Origin: Calothrix sp. FI2-JRJ7
GTDB taxonomy: Bacteria; Cyanobacteriota; Cyanobacteriia; Cyanobacteriales; Nostocaceae
Assembly (NCBI GenBank): GCA_019359675.1
Contig: JAHHGX010000087.1
Span: 1-64,000 of the forward strand
DNA: 64,000 bases
Direction of reading: 5' to 3'
A program made the translations under genes and the position numbers. The notes under the pieces are model-generated. The model saw only the letters and a program-made list of their open reading frames with translations. It was not told the origin of the DNA and did no database searches. The first letter of the stretch is position 1. Every line of letters starts with the position of its first letter. This document shows, one piece after another, positions 44,319 to 53,957 of this stretch.

Positions 44319-45082
44319 TTTATTAAATTCAGCATTTCTAATTCTTGGCGCCCATAATTAGTCAACCAGTTCCATACTAAAACAGTTAGTAATCCTTCAC
44401 TAATAGCTAATGGTATTTGTGTGATTGCGAAAATACCTGCGAATTTTAGAAATGAGGCAATGAAACCACCTGTTGCGGCAGGAAATGCTAGGGCTAATTG
44501 TATAGATGTGACTATATATGTAACTAAGTCAGCTACAGCAGATGCTAAGAATATTGCTAATCTTTGTTTACCTGTTGGCACAATTAAACGATATATCCAA
44601 AAGGCAACGATTGGCCCAACTATTGCCATTGAAAATGCATTGGCACCTAATGTCGTTAAACCACCGTGTGCTAATAATAATGCTTGAAATATTAATACTA
44701 GTGTCCCTAATACTGACATTGTTAGTGGGCCAAATAAAACGGCGCCTAGTCCTGTACCTGTTGGGTGCGAACAACTACCCGTGACTGAGGGTATTTTTAA
44801 TGCAGATAGTACAAATGTGAAGGCGCCTGATAATGCTAAGAGTAATTTTAACTCAGGTTTTTCGTTGGTGATGCGTGTGATGCTGCGTAAACCTAATACA
44901 AAAAACGGCAAGGCAACTACAAACCAGAATATTGCCCACTCTGGCGGTAAAAACCCTTCCATAATGTGCATTGCATGTGCTTTTGCTTCTGAACCGACAA
45001 CTAAGTAAAAGCTTAAAAACGTCATTAAACTCAAATTGATTAGGCGCCACTTTCGTGATGATATTGAAATATTACTTAACAT
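44303..45082 (-). CDS. cbiM: cobalt ECF transporter S component CbiM
   Basis: 259 aa with a ~37-residue signal-like leader ending KAHA before [13 protein letters not shown]. In the CbiM/NikM family the mature N-terminal Met-His helps coordinate the metal, so processing at this point makes sense. [17 protein letters not shown] is the family metal-site loop. The last residues KKPGF are encoded by a dispersed palindrome. AAAGGTG precedes the ATG. No cobalamin riboswitch was recognised in the 326 bp upstream. First gene of cbiMNQO; it supplies Co(II) for vitamin B12 synthesis. Confidence 0.93.
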   Translation of the reverse strand: MLSNISISSRKWRLINLSLMTFLSFYLVVGSEAKAHAMHIMEGFLPPEWAIFWFVVALPFFVLGLRSITRITNEKPELKLLLALSGAFTFVLSALKIPSVTGSCSHPTGTGLGAVLFGPLTMSVLGTLVLIFQALLLAHGGLTTLGANAFSMAIVGPIVAFWIYRLIVPTGKQRLAIFLASAVADLVTYIVTSIQLALAFPAATGGFIASFLKFAGIFAITQIPLAISEGLLTVLVWNWLTNYGRQELEMLNLIKKPGF

Positions 45083-45408
45083 TTTTTACACCTTTGATGA
45101 TAATCCTGAAAAAGTATACCCAAAGAATATATGATATATCCCCATTTCAAGATATGCCAGTTGAAATAAATTATGATTATGAACTTTAGTGTCCGAAAAA
45201 GCAAATAATTTTTGAGTGCAAATTTAGTGATTATAACGTGTATAGTTACATCTGACCATGTAAATTATAAAAATAAAAATTTGAGAAATTGAGAAACATT
45301 TAGGCGCCTATTTTAGTCAAGGACGGGTATTCTGTTAATTAATAGCTTGACCATGACATAGGTTATCGAATAATCTAGGCGGTCAGGCTTGTTTTTTTAA
45401 GGAAGGCT
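45083..45408. other. divergent promoter region cbiM / secreted Cys protein
   Basis: AT-rich, non-coding. I looked for a B12-box or NiCo riboswitch pattern on the cbiM side and did not find one. It presumably contains both promoters. Confidence 0.45.
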
Positions 45409-45792
45409 ATGAACAAGAAATTCATTCTCATTTTACTTTCAAGTTCTACAGTGTTTACCTCATTAATGTCAACACTATCGGTAATTAATCCTGCACACGC
45501 AGCGGAAGCACGTCTAGAGCAGAAATTAATTCATACACGCGACAATAAAACATGTATAACCAATCCTCACGGACATCATAATTTTATTTGTATTCGTGAC
45601 TCTGAGAGAAGCCCAGGCGCCAAACCTTCTGTATCGCAAACTGTTGTGAATGGGGTAACAAATACAAATGTTGCAATGCTAGATTTTACAGAAGAAGAGA
45701 GCGATGCTGCAATTAAGCTATTTGGCTGTGACTGTCCCTATTGCCTTAATTCTTTACGTCAGTTAACAGGTACAGGTAACTTGGTATATTAA
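45409..45792 (+). CDS. secreted cyanobacterial protein with CDCPYC motif
   Basis: 127 aa. A Sec signal peptide ends PAHA before AEARLEQ (cleavage near residue 31). The mature protein has two Cys in TCITNPHGHHNFICI and a C-terminal FGCDCPYCLNSLRQL motif with GTGNLVY, a likely metal or disulfide site. AAGGAAGG lies just before the ATG. I know no function; the layout suggests a periplasmic or envelope protein. Confidence 0.7.
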   Translation: MNKKFILILLSSSTVFTSLMSTLSVINPAHAAEARLEQKLIHTRDNKTCITNPHGHHNFICIRDSERSPGAKPSVSQTVVNGVTNTNVAMLDFTEEESDAAIKLFGCDCPYCLNSLRQLTGTGNLVY

Positions 45793-45870
45793 AACGCATA
45801 TCGATTGGGTGCGTCGTCACAGACAGACCCTCTTTAAAATTGGCGCCACTAATTCTAGTTGTTTGTCTTT

Positions 45871-46486
45871 AGCGAACCGAGAGCTATATCGCCACGGGAA
45901 CAGGAACGCGAAAAGCTTTTGGCAGAAGCAGAAGGCGCCAATCGTAGTAAAGATGAATTTGTAATTGTTACGTACTCGTAATTTTGATGCTGCCGCGACT
46001 AAAAAAGCGCTCTTAACTATTGAGCGTAATACCCAAGCACTATTGCCACTGCTAAAAGATTCTGTAAAAGAGTCTCCAGACAATGTAGTTGTTTCAGAAG
46101 AGGCTTGTTTGGCTGGAATTCGTGTTCTCGTAGTTGATGATGAAGTGGATATACTTAACTTAATTATCTATGTTTTAAAATAAACTGGCGCCGAAGTACA
46201 ATCAGCAACATCAGGTTTTGAGGCACTCCAACGCTTACCCCAGTTCAAACATGATATTGTGGTAAGTGATATTGTCATGCCACAAAGTGATGGCTATGAA
46301 TTAGTACAAAAAATGAAGTCGTATCCAGAAGGGCAAATCCCGGCTATTGCACTCACTGCTTATGCTAGTACTACCCATCAAAAACGCTCGTTGCAGGCTG
46401 GGTTTGCACGACACCTGACTAAACCTGTAGAACCTGTTGACTTAGTTGCAGCAATTATTAATTTGGTAAAAGGAAAAATAAAGTAA
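45871..46486 (+). pseudogene. decayed hybrid histidine kinase (coiled coil and receiver remnants)
   Basis: The remnant begins with PREQEREKLLAEAEGANRSK (the helix before HisKA), jumps with a frameshift to NFDAAATKKALLTIERNTQ (a mid-HisKA piece), then directly to a receiver domain with VLVVDDEVDI. The receiver is interrupted by TAA at 46181-46183, probably from CAA, and resumes VVSDIVMPQSDGYEL to its end. The H-box, all ATPase motifs and part of the receiver are lost. The parts resemble the intact kinase at 49213-51558. Its final stop overlaps the start of the next kinase as TAATG. Confidence 0.8.
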
Positions 46487-49116
46487 TGCCTGGGTTGTTG
46501 TTAATGTCAGTATTGCTGTTCCTAATTTCGCTTTTCCTAATCGGGCAAAGTATTATGATTATCAATCGGGTAAAGATTACCGAGCGTGATCAAAATCAAG
46601 AAATCATTCGGCGCCAGTTAGGAGAAATAGAGGCAATATACCAAACAGCACCTATTGGTCTAGCTATACTTGATTGCGATTTGCGTTTTGTACGGCTTAA
46701 TCAACGGCTAGCAGAAATTAATGGTATCTCAATTAAAGAACATATTGGTCGCACTGTTCGTGAAATTGTACCAGACTTGGCAGACACAACAGAACCACTG
46801 TTTCGTCAAATTCTCGAAACAGGAAAACCGCTACTAGATTTAGAAATTAACGGTGAGACACCTGCACAACCTGGCATACAGCGTACCTGGATTCAAAGCT
46901 GGTTTCCTTTAAAAGATACTTCAGGAAAAATTATTGGCATTAATGCCGTTGTTCAGGAAATTACTGAGCGCAAGCAGGCAGAAATTACCCTGCGTGATAA
47001 AGAACAACAGTTGCAAGAACTAAGCGACTCGATGCCACAATTCGTTTGGACATCAAATGCATTGGGAGAGTTGGAGTACATCAACCGCCAGTGGTGCGAA
47101 TTTTCGGGTATTACATTAGAGCAAAGTCGCGATGCCAATATCATGCGAGAGTGTTTTCATCCCGACGAAGCACAGCTTTTATTTAACCAATGGGCAATCG
47201 CAAAAGAAACAAAACAAAAGTACGAATTTGAGGGACGGTTAAAGCGTTCAATAGATGGCGCCTATCGATGGTTTTTAATTCGTAGTATCCCAGTGATGGA
47301 TGAATTTGGGCAAGTGCAACGCTGGTATGGCACTTCCACTGATATTCATGAGCGCAAAATCGCTCAACTCAACGAGCAATTTCTTACCAAACTCGATTCG
47401 CGGTTGCGGAAACTCTCCGATGCAGATGCAATGGCTTGGGAAGTAGTGAGCAGCGTCGGCGAATACCTCAATGTTGACCGTTGTGTGTGGAATGAAATTG
47501 ATGCCAAAGCAAATTTAGCGTTCGTTAAGCAAGACTGGTTTGTGCAAAATGATATTCCTAGTGTCATCGGGACTTATAAATTGTCAGACTTTGCTCTACC
47601 TAACCTAATCAAGCTGTACCACGCAGGTCAACCTGTTGTGGTAGCAGATGTTACTACCCATCCGGAGACGGCGCCCTTCGTTGATAACTATATTCCCTAT
47701 GGCATGAGTGCTTATGTCGCAGTTCCTTGTGTTATCCAGGGAAATTGGCTAGCACTGCTTGTAGTTAATGCCAAAACAGTACGGAATTGGCGCCAAGACG
47801 AAATTACTCTGCTCAAAGAAACCGTGGCTCGTCTTTGGACGCTGATAGAAAACACGCGAGTCGTACAAGTACTGCGCGCGCAAACCGAAGAACTGAGCCA
47901 CACAAACCGTCTCAAAGATGAATTTTTAGCAGCGCTTTCCCACGAACTGCGAACACCGCTTAATCCCATCCTTGGCTGGACTCAATTAATGAAAGTGCAG
48001 AAACTAACACCAGCTAAAACTGCCCAAGCGTTAGAAACGATTGAACGTAATGTAAAGCAGCAAATTAAACTTGTAGATGATTTGTTAGATGTTTCGAGTG
48101 TAATTAAAGGCAAACTAAAGTTAGAATTTGATAAAGTTGATATAGCCAGCACAATTAAATGTGCAATTGAAACACTGCATTTTGCTGCCCAAGCAAAAGA
48201 TATCACAATTAAGTTTCACGGTTTACCTTCACTAACTACAATTGCAGATAGTAGTCGCTTAGAACAAATATTTTGGAATTTGTTATCAAATGCAATCAAA
48301 TTTACACCCGAAGGTGGGCGTGTTGATGTAGATTTATCGATTGTCAGTAATAGTAACACCACCCCAATAGCTCAAATTTGCGTTACAGACACTGGAATTG
48401 GGATGGCGCCTGAATTTCTCCCCCATGCCTTTGAACGTTTCCGACAAGCCGACGGCAGTACAACACGCCAATATGGTGGTTTAGGATTAGGGCTTGCAAT
48501 AGTAAGTCATTTAGTCGAGTTGCATGGGGGCAAAGTTGAAGTAGAAAGTCCCGGTGTGGGGCAAGGGTCAACATTTACCGTTAAGTTACCTTTGCTCGAG
48601 AACTTTGAAATATTAGGCGCCGATGCTTCACAGTTTTCCTTATTGAGTAATAATGCAGCAACCTTAATTGGCTTAGAGTATCAAAACGCACTTTCGCTAT
48701 CAAAAGAACCTCTTACTGCTTGCTCTAATAAAGGGCTAATGGGAATTCGCATTATCTTAGTCGATGATGACCCAGATAATTTAGACTTGTTGCGCTTTTT
48801 ACTTCAAGAAGATGGCGCCATCGTAACGGCTGTACCCTTACCGCTACAAGCGCTCGAACTCTTGAGCGCAAATCCTCCAAATCTAATTATCAGCGATATT
48901 GGAATGCCACAAATCAATGGTTACGAATTAATACGTCGAGTTAGAGCATTGCCACAAGGTCAAAAAATTCCTGCCCTTGCTCTCACAGCTTTTGCTCAGA
49001 AAGAAGACCAAGAGGAAGCACTAAAAGCTGGCTTTTGGGAATACATTTCTAAACCTGTTGACCCACTCCAATTGTTGGCAACCGTCACGCAACTTATACA
49101 AACTCATCTATCTTGA
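46486..49116 (+). CDS. hybrid histidine kinase: TM-PAS-PAS-GAF-HisKA-HATPase-receiver
   Basis: 876 aa. One membrane helix (about 4-27), PAS (44-165, ending EITERKQAE), PAS (175-290, ending DIHERKIAQ), GAF (310-460), HisKA with FLAALSHELRTPLNPILGW (about 485), HATPase (LLSNAIKFTPEGG, GLGLGLAIVSH) and receiver (about 745-870, IILVDDDPDN, LIISDIGMPQING). All catalytic residues are present. The start overlaps the stop of the upstream kinase pseudogene as TAATG, so translation may once have been coupled. Signal and target unknown. Confidence 0.9.
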   Translation: MPGLLLMSVLLFLISLFLIGQSIMIINRVKITERDQNQEIIRRQLGEIEAIYQTAPIGLAILDCDLRFVRLNQRLAEINGISIKEHIGRTVREIVPDLADTTEPLFRQILETGKPLLDLEINGETPAQPGIQRTWIQSWFPLKDTSGKIIGINAVVQEITERKQAEITLRDKEQQLQELSDSMPQFVWTSNALGELEYINRQWCEFSGITLEQSRDANIMRECFHPDEAQLLFNQWAIAKETKQKYEFEGRLKRSIDGAYRWFLIRSIPVMDEFGQVQRWYGTSTDIHERKIAQLNEQFLTKLDSRLRKLSDADAMAWEVVSSVGEYLNVDRCVWNEIDAKANLAFVKQDWFVQNDIPSVIGTYKLSDFALPNLIKLYHAGQPVVVADVTTHPETAPFVDNYIPYGMSAYVAVPCVIQGNWLALLVVNAKTVRNWRQDEITLLKETVARLWTLIENTRVVQVLRAQTEELSHTNRLKDEFLAALSHELRTPLNPILGWTQLMKVQKLTPAKTAQALETIERNVKQQIKLVDDLLDVSSVIKGKLKLEFDKVDIASTIKCAIETLHFAAQAKDITIKFHGLPSLTTIADSSRLEQIFWNLLSNAIKFTPEGGRVDVDLSIVSNSNTTPIAQICVTDTGIGMAPEFLPHAFERFRQADGSTTRQYGGLGLGLAIVSHLVELHGGKVEVESPGVGQGSTFTVKLPLLENFEILGADASQFSLLSNNAATLIGLEYQNALSLSKEPLTACSNKGLMGIRIILVDDDPDNLDLLRFLLQEDGAIVTAVPLPLQALELLSANPPNLIISDIGMPQINGYELIRRVRALPQGQKIPALALTAFAQKEDQEEALKAGFWEYISKPVDPLQLLATVTQLIQTHLS

Positions 49117-49127
49117 GTTGCAATTTT

Positions 49128-49226
49128 TCAAATTTTATTTAACCAAGCCACCAATAAAGGCGTACCAATCGCGGCGAACATTAATCGTCGTGCGAAAGTT
49201 CTACCTATCGAATTATTGGTAGGCAT
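49128..49226 (-). CDS. possible 32-aa small membrane protein overlapping a kinase stop
   Basis: A short frame (MPTNNSIGRTFARRLMF, then AAIGTPLLVAWLNKI) overlaps the last 14 nt of the minus-strand kinase. It has a good AGGAAGG about 7 nt before its ATG. An Arg-rich segment precedes one hydrophobic helix. Not recognised in any family. Confidence 0.4.
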   Translation of the reverse strand: MPTNNSIGRTFARRLMFAAIGTPLLVAWLNKI

Positions 49227-51558
49227 TAATTTCCTTCCTTCTTATTAAGCTGACAATGCCTTGTATTAAATGTTCTGGCTCAACTGGCTTAGAAAAGTAT
49301 TGCTCAAAGCCTAAGCGGAGCGCATATTCTCTATCTGAGGAACTAGCATAAGCGGTAAGGGCAATAGCAGGTATTTTTAAATCTGGGTGAAGAGTTCTGA
49401 TTTTTTGTAGCAATTCATGACCATTCATTTCTGGCATGGAGATATCACTAACTAGAAGATTAGGGCTAAATTGCGGTAACAGAGCTAAAGCAACTGAGCT
49501 ATTAGAAGCTGTTTGTACCTCAGCTCCGGCATCTTCTAATATAAACTGAAGTAGTGAGAGAGAATCTGGCTCATCATCGACAGCCAGTACGCGCATACCT
49601 GATAGAGGCGCCACATCAGAAATGATTGGAACCTCGGAAACAACTGTAACTGGAGCAACTGGTAGTAATGGCAACTTAACGGTGAAAGTGGCTCCCAGTC
49701 CAATGCCAAAACTATGTGCTGTAATTGTACCATTATGTAGTTCAACAAGATTCTTGACTATTGCTAATCCTAGTCCCAACCCATCCTTGGCGCCTGTACT
49801 TTTTTGTGCTTGCTGAAATAGCTCGAAAATTTGCGGTAAGAATTCAGCACTAATACCCTTACCTGTATCAGTAACTTGAATTTGTACTTGTTCCTCAACC
49901 AATTCTAAAGCTACGGTAACTAAGCCTTGTTTAGGTGTAAACTTAATAGCATTGGTGAGTAAGTTTACCAAAATTTGTTGTAAACGATTTTCATCTCCCA
50001 ATACTTGTGCGTTTGCAGCAAATTGGGTTTCAAGATGAATTTGTTTAGAGTCTGCCATTGGACGCACAGTGTCTAATGCTGATTGTATCACCGTCATTAA
50101 GTTGACTGGGGCAAACGTTAACCGTAAGGCGCCGCGAACCATGCGAGAAATATCTAGCAAATCTTCGATTAATTGCACTTGAGTTTGAGTCCCACGCTCA
50201 ATAGCTTCAAGCGCGCGCTTGGTAGTAGCTGCATCAAATTCTCGCATTTGCAAAAGTTTCACCCACCCAGCAACAGAATTAAGTGGTGAGCGTAGTTCGT
50301 GGGCAACCATCGCGATAAACTCGTCTTTACTACGGTTAGCCGCTTCTGCTGCTTCACGAGCAACTTGTGCTTCATGAAGTAATTTATCTCGTTCCGCTTG
50401 TAAACGCGCACGCTCAGTAATATCTGTAGAAATTCCGCAAATTGCATACGGTACACCTTCACTATCATACAAGGGAAACTTGACGGCAATATAAGTGTGA
50501 ATACCATCTTCAAGAGGAACTTCTTCTTCGAGCGTTATAGCGGTGCCATTATTAATAACTTGTTGGTCATTGAGGCGTAAAGTATCTGCAATTTCTTTTG
50601 GAAAAACATCATAATCAGTTTTACCGCGAATCCAATCATTGGTAATTTTAAAAAGACGTTCACACTCATGATTCATGAGTAAATAACGTCCCTCCATATC
50701 TTTCAGGAAAATGGCAGCTTTAGAATTATCAATAATTGCCAAAAGCCTTTGTTCACTTTCTCGCAATGCTGTTTCTACTTGTTTGTGAGCCCTAATATTT
50801 CGCCCCACTGCTTGAAATTCCACAAGCTGACCGTTTTTATCAAAACTTGCGCGGTTTGTCCACTGCAGCCAAGCTATTTCGCCATTGGGTTTAAGAACAG
50901 GATGCTCCAGAGTTATCACGGCATTCTCAGTCTGTGATAAAGCTAATTCAGCAATTTGCTGTTGCACAATAGACCGATGGCTTGCTGGAATTAGGTTAAG
51001 AAAATTTTGACCAATTAATGTGTCAGGTGCAAAGTTAAAATAGCGGTTATACGCCTGATTTACAAACGTTAAAGTACAATCTGGTAAAAATCGGCAAATC
51101 AATTCGGTTTGGTCTTCGACAATACCTCGGTAGCGTTCTTCACTCGCACGCTGCTTTTGCCGCAACTGAAAATTCTCAATAGCAGTTCTGGTAACATATC
51201 TTAAATTTTCTGCTGTAACGTCTTTTTTAAGAATATAATCTTCTACACCCGCTTTAAATGCTCGAATTGCTACAGTTTCATTACCTAAATTATTAAACAT
51301 AATTATTGGCGGACAGTTTTCGCCAACACGGGTTTTCAATTCAAGCAAAAATTGTAACCCATCTCCATCAAGGAGAAAATAATCCAACAGAATAACATTG
51401 GGTAGCTGCTGACAGCACAACCGTAATGCTTCGTCCCTAGACTCTGCCTGCCAAATATCGTAAACAAAGCTTGCTTCGTGAAGCAAATAGCTTTGATAAA
51501 GCTCTTGCTCCATCCGGGAATGATTTACAATCAAAATTGTTCGCTCAACCCTAGCCAT
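49213..51558 (-). CDS. hybrid histidine kinase: receiver-PAS-PAS-HisKA-HATPase-receiver
   Basis: 781 aa, no membrane helix. An N-terminal receiver (about 8-125, LLDYFLLDGDG), two PAS domains (140-265 and 270-390, the second ending STDITERARLQ), HisKA with FIAMVAHELRSPLNSVAGW (about 410), HATPase (LLTNAIKFTPKQG, GLGLGLAIVKN) and C-terminal receiver (about 655-775, LLVSDISMPEMNGHEL) are all intact. Convergent with the kinase at 46486. The pseudogene at 45871 derives from a close relative. Two receivers suggest a phosphorelay hub. Confidence 0.9.
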   Translation of the reverse strand: MARVERTILIVNHSRMEQELYQSYLLHEASFVYDIWQAESRDEALRLCCQQLPNVILLDYFLLDGDGLQFLLELKTRVGENCPPIIMFNNLGNETVAIRAFKAGVEDYILKKDVTAENLRYVTRTAIENFQLRQKQRASEERYRGIVEDQTELICRFLPDCTLTFVNQAYNRYFNFAPDTLIGQNFLNLIPASHRSIVQQQIAELALSQTENAVITLEHPVLKPNGEIAWLQWTNRASFDKNGQLVEFQAVGRNIRAHKQVETALRESEQRLLAIIDNSKAAIFLKDMEGRYLLMNHECERLFKITNDWIRGKTDYDVFPKEIADTLRLNDQQVINNGTAITLEEEVPLEDGIHTYIAVKFPLYDSEGVPYAICGISTDITERARLQAERDKLLHEAQVAREAAEAANRSKDEFIAMVAHELRSPLNSVAGWVKLLQMREFDAATTKRALEAIERGTQTQVQLIEDLLDISRMVRGALRLTFAPVNLMTVIQSALDTVRPMADSKQIHLETQFAANAQVLGDENRLQQILVNLLTNAIKFTPKQGLVTVALELVEEQVQIQVTDTGKGISAEFLPQIFELFQQAQKSTGAKDGLGLGLAIVKNLVELHNGTITAHSFGIGLGATFTVKLPLLPVAPVTVVSEVPIISDVAPLSGMRVLAVDDEPDSLSLLQFILEDAGAEVQTASNSSVALALLPQFSPNLLVSDISMPEMNGHELLQKIRTLHPDLKIPAIALTAYASSSDREYALRLGFEQYFSKPVEPEHLIQGIVSLIRRKEINAYQ

Positions 51559-51618
51559 TTGCCCCCATGCACACCAAATATCCTAGTATAGATTAAAATT
51601 AAGTGTGTTAACGTGATA

Positions 51619-52005
51619 TTACATTATCAATTTTTCCACTCGTTGCTTTACCTGGTCGCGGACAGTACGGAACTTTTCTATATCGTGTCCTTCTGGGTCA
51701 TCGAGTTGCCAGTCTTCAAATATTTCTCTAGTCACCCAAGCGGATGGTAGGTTAACACCACATCCACATAAAGAAATTACGACATCGTAATCTTGAGGAT
51801 TAAATTCACTTAATGGTTTTGATTTTTGATTACTAATATCAACACCTATTTCTGACATAACATTAACAGACATAGGGTCTACATGACTCGCTTCCAAACC
51901 AGAACTTGATACTTCTATTTTACCTTCACCCAATGTACGCGCAAACCCTTCTGCCATTTGCGAACGACGAGAATTTTTGTTACAGACAAACATCACTTTT
52001 TTCAT
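51619..52005 (-). CDS. arsC: arsenate reductase, low-molecular-weight phosphatase type
   Basis: 128 aa from the ATG at 52005 (MKKVMFVCNKNSRRSQMAEG). The P-loop Cys-x5-Arg is C8 to R14, and the paired Cys of the redox relay lie in SLCGCGVNLP; DDPEGHD is the acid loop. This is the cyanobacterial ArsC type, which reduces arsenate to arsenite. A start at 52032 would add nine unconserved residues. It follows the half-aquaporin gene on the same strand, a pairing that elsewhere exports the arsenite product. Confidence 0.9.
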   Translation of the reverse strand: MKKVMFVCNKNSRRSQMAEGFARTLGEGKIEVSSSGLEASHVDPMSVNVMSEIGVDISNQKSKPLSEFNPQDYDVVISLCGCGVNLPSAWVTREIFEDWQLDDPEGHDIEKFRTVRDQVKQRVEKLIM

Positions 52006-52036
52006 AATTTTATTAGGTATAAATAAAAACAATTAA

Positions 52037-52348
52037 TTACTTAAGGTCTTGAAACTGGTTAGAAAGTATTTTATATACAATTACAGCTATTTGTGCCCCT
52101 AAAATCGGCGCCACCCAATAAACCCACTGATGCTGCCACATACTTGCTACTAACGCGGGTGCAAATGAGCGCGCAGGGTTCATACTGCCGCCTGTTATGG
52201 GGCCTATACACGCAGCTTCAACAAAAACTGTTAACCCAATAGCTAAACCCGCAAACCCAGAAGGCGCCCGTTTATCTAGTCCAGAACCAAAAATTACAAA
52301 CATCAAAATAAACGTTAGCACTGTTTCTAACGCAAGGAGTAAAAACAT
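52037..52348 (-). pseudogene. C-terminal half of an MIP/aquaporin channel
   Basis: 103 aa containing only the second half-repeat of an aquaporin: helix 4 (ALETVLTFILMFVIFG), helix 5 with VFVEAACIGPITGGSMNPAR (the second NPA) and helix 6 (WVYWVAPILGAQIAVIVYKIL). Full channels need two such halves with two NPA motifs (~230-250 aa). The 250 bp upstream do not encode the first half. It has its own ATG and an intact frame, so it may still be translated. Context upstream of arsC resembles aqpS-arsC operons in which the channel releases arsenite. Confidence 0.75.
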
Positions 52349-52551
52349 TACTTTAAAAACCCAAAAATATTTGAAAGCCTGTAATTTTTTAACTAAGCCA
52401 GAAAGAGTGTGGCTAGAATGGGAAATAAATAGTTTTTTGCTAAAAAAATAAGTGGAAATGCAACAGTCTAAAGCTGTGGTACTGAGAATATTACACCTGA
52501 ACGTTCGGGACGTTGGGCATCAAAGATGAAAAATAATTGCAAGTTGCTGTA

Positions 52552-52586
52552 TGTTGGGTTACGCCTGCGGCTTCACCCAACCTACG
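52552..52586. repeat. GTTGGGT/ACCCAAC hairpin repeat
   Basis: Stem GTTGGGT with ACCCAAC just downstream of the FKBP gene. Related to the 55-nt repeat at 9157 and 20466. Possible terminator. Confidence 0.6.
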
Positions 52587-52598
52587 ATATTACGAAAC

Positions 52599-53030
52599 TT
52601 AGGCGCCGATACCAACTAGTTCAATATCAAAGACTAAATCTTCGCCAGCGAGAGGATGATTTGCGTCTAGAGTAATGGTAGAGTCTGATATTTCGGTGAT
52701 AACGACGGGTATAACTTGACCTGTGGGTTGCTGGAGTTGTAACTGTTGACCAATTTCTGGTTCTAGTTCGGGTGGCATTTGTTCACGGTCTACCTCAATA
52801 ACCATGTCATCACGATATGTACCATATGCTTGGTCTACGGGGATATGAGTAGTTTTTGAGTCACCAGCGTTCATCCCTACAACTGCATCCTCAAATCCAG
52901 GTATTAACTGTCCTGTACCAATTGTAAACTCTAACGGGTCGCCCCCTGACGAAGAGTCAAAAACTGTGCCATCAGTCAATTTACCTGTGTAGTGTACTGT
53001 TACTGTGTCACCTACTTTTGCTTGTCCCAT
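52599..53030 (-). CDS. FKBP-type peptidyl-prolyl isomerase (SlyD-like)
   Basis: 143 aa. FKBP core motifs VGDTVTVHYTGKLTDGTVFD, GTGQLIPGFEDAVVGM and the inserted-flap region (AYGTYRDDMVIEVDREQMP) place it with SlyD/FkpA-like short FKBPs; the C-terminus returns to the FKBP strand (NHPLAGEDLVFDIEL). Catalyses cis-trans proline isomerisation and acts as a chaperone. No His-rich metal tail as in E. coli SlyD. Cytosolic, no signal peptide. Confidence 0.93.
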   Translation of the reverse strand: MGQAKVGDTVTVHYTGKLTDGTVFDSSSGGDPLEFTIGTGQLIPGFEDAVVGMNAGDSKTTHIPVDQAYGTYRDDMVIEVDREQMPPELEPEIGQQLQLQQPTGQVIPVVITEISDSTITLDANHPLAGEDLVFDIELVGIGA

Positions 53031-53338
53031 TGATGTTTCTCCAAAACTTTTGTAATCATGTCAACCTTGAGGTACAGGCTTTGCATACCATCTGACCAAC
53101 TTTAGGAAGCTATTGACATCCCTCTTTAGTCGGGTATTCGCTCCTACTGCACTCAAGTGATTTGAAGGTGTAATTTAATACTTTTGTGAGTAAATTAAAT
53201 TAACTCTCGAACCACATTACCCTAGAAATACAGCAGGGTTTGCAGACTCAACAAAAATTTAAGACGTGATACTAGATTAACGTTAATTCATCTATAGCTA
53301 TATGGCAGTGCGATAATTTATGAATTTAGATGCTTGAG
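53031..53338. other. intergenic region, nothing recognised
   Basis: No gene, RNA or repeat family was found in these 308 bp. Confidence 0.5.
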
Positions 53339-53800
53339 CTAGGTAATTGCTGTATCTGTAATAATTGCTTGAATTTCTTCTGGAGTCAAACAAGGATTTG
53401 CATTTAACATCAATGCTGCAACTCCTGAAACATAAGCCGTGGCCATTGAGATACCGTTTTCAAATTGATAGTTGTTGGGCTTCATTCCTGCTGCCATAAC
53501 TACAACACTGCCACGCTCAGTTGCGTATTTGATTGCATTTGCTAGTACTTCTGTATATATTCCGCCGAGACTGAGATTTATGACATTGGCGCCGTTATCT
53601 ACGGCATAAATAACGCCCTTGGCAATATTTTCATGACTAGCCTTACCGTCTGCATCACATACTTTGATGGGCATGATTTTAGCATCACCATAACCGTAAG
53701 TTTCACTATATTGGTACGATTGCGTACTATAATATGGGTCAGAGCTTGAGGTACTATTACTAATGTTTAATTGATGCCTATCAGTGTTGAATAGGTTCAC
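53339..53800 (-). pseudogene. subtilase (S8 peptidase) remnant
   Basis: 153 aa covering only the middle and C-terminal part of a subtilisin-like domain. KIMPIKVCDADGKA, INLSLGG and the catalytic-Ser motif GISMATAYVSGVAALML are present. The catalytic Asp and His regions are absent, the expected G-T-S-M-A reads G-I-S-M-A, and only ~14 residues separate AAG from the Ser motif where functional enzymes have about 60. At least two deletions are needed, so it is non-functional. Confidence 0.75.
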
Positions 53801-53889
53801 TAAGCAGAATTACTAACAACCACTATTTGTAGATAATTTTACTTATGCATTTACAAAAAAGAGGCGCTTTGTGGAGAATATCAAGTTTT

Positions 53890-53954
53890 GGTGCGTGACG
53901 CTATTTGATTTTGGGCTATGTTGCAAGATTTTTATTGGCGTCACGCACCCTACG
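53890..53954. repeat. GTGCGTGACGC-family palindrome
   Basis: Arms GGTGCGTGACGC and GCGTCACGCACC, just downstream of the fur gene stop on the minus strand. Possible terminator. Confidence 0.8.
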
Positions 53955-53957
53955 TAT

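Noticed and set aside
45083-45408. Cobalamin riboswitch upstream of cbiM
   Set aside because: I searched for the B12-box pattern and conserved stems by eye and found none.
50120-50140. GGCGCCGCGAACCAT shared with the CRISPR leader region near 27255
   Set aside because: It lies inside a kinase coding sequence and is largely explained by the frequent GGCGCC site; probably coincidence.
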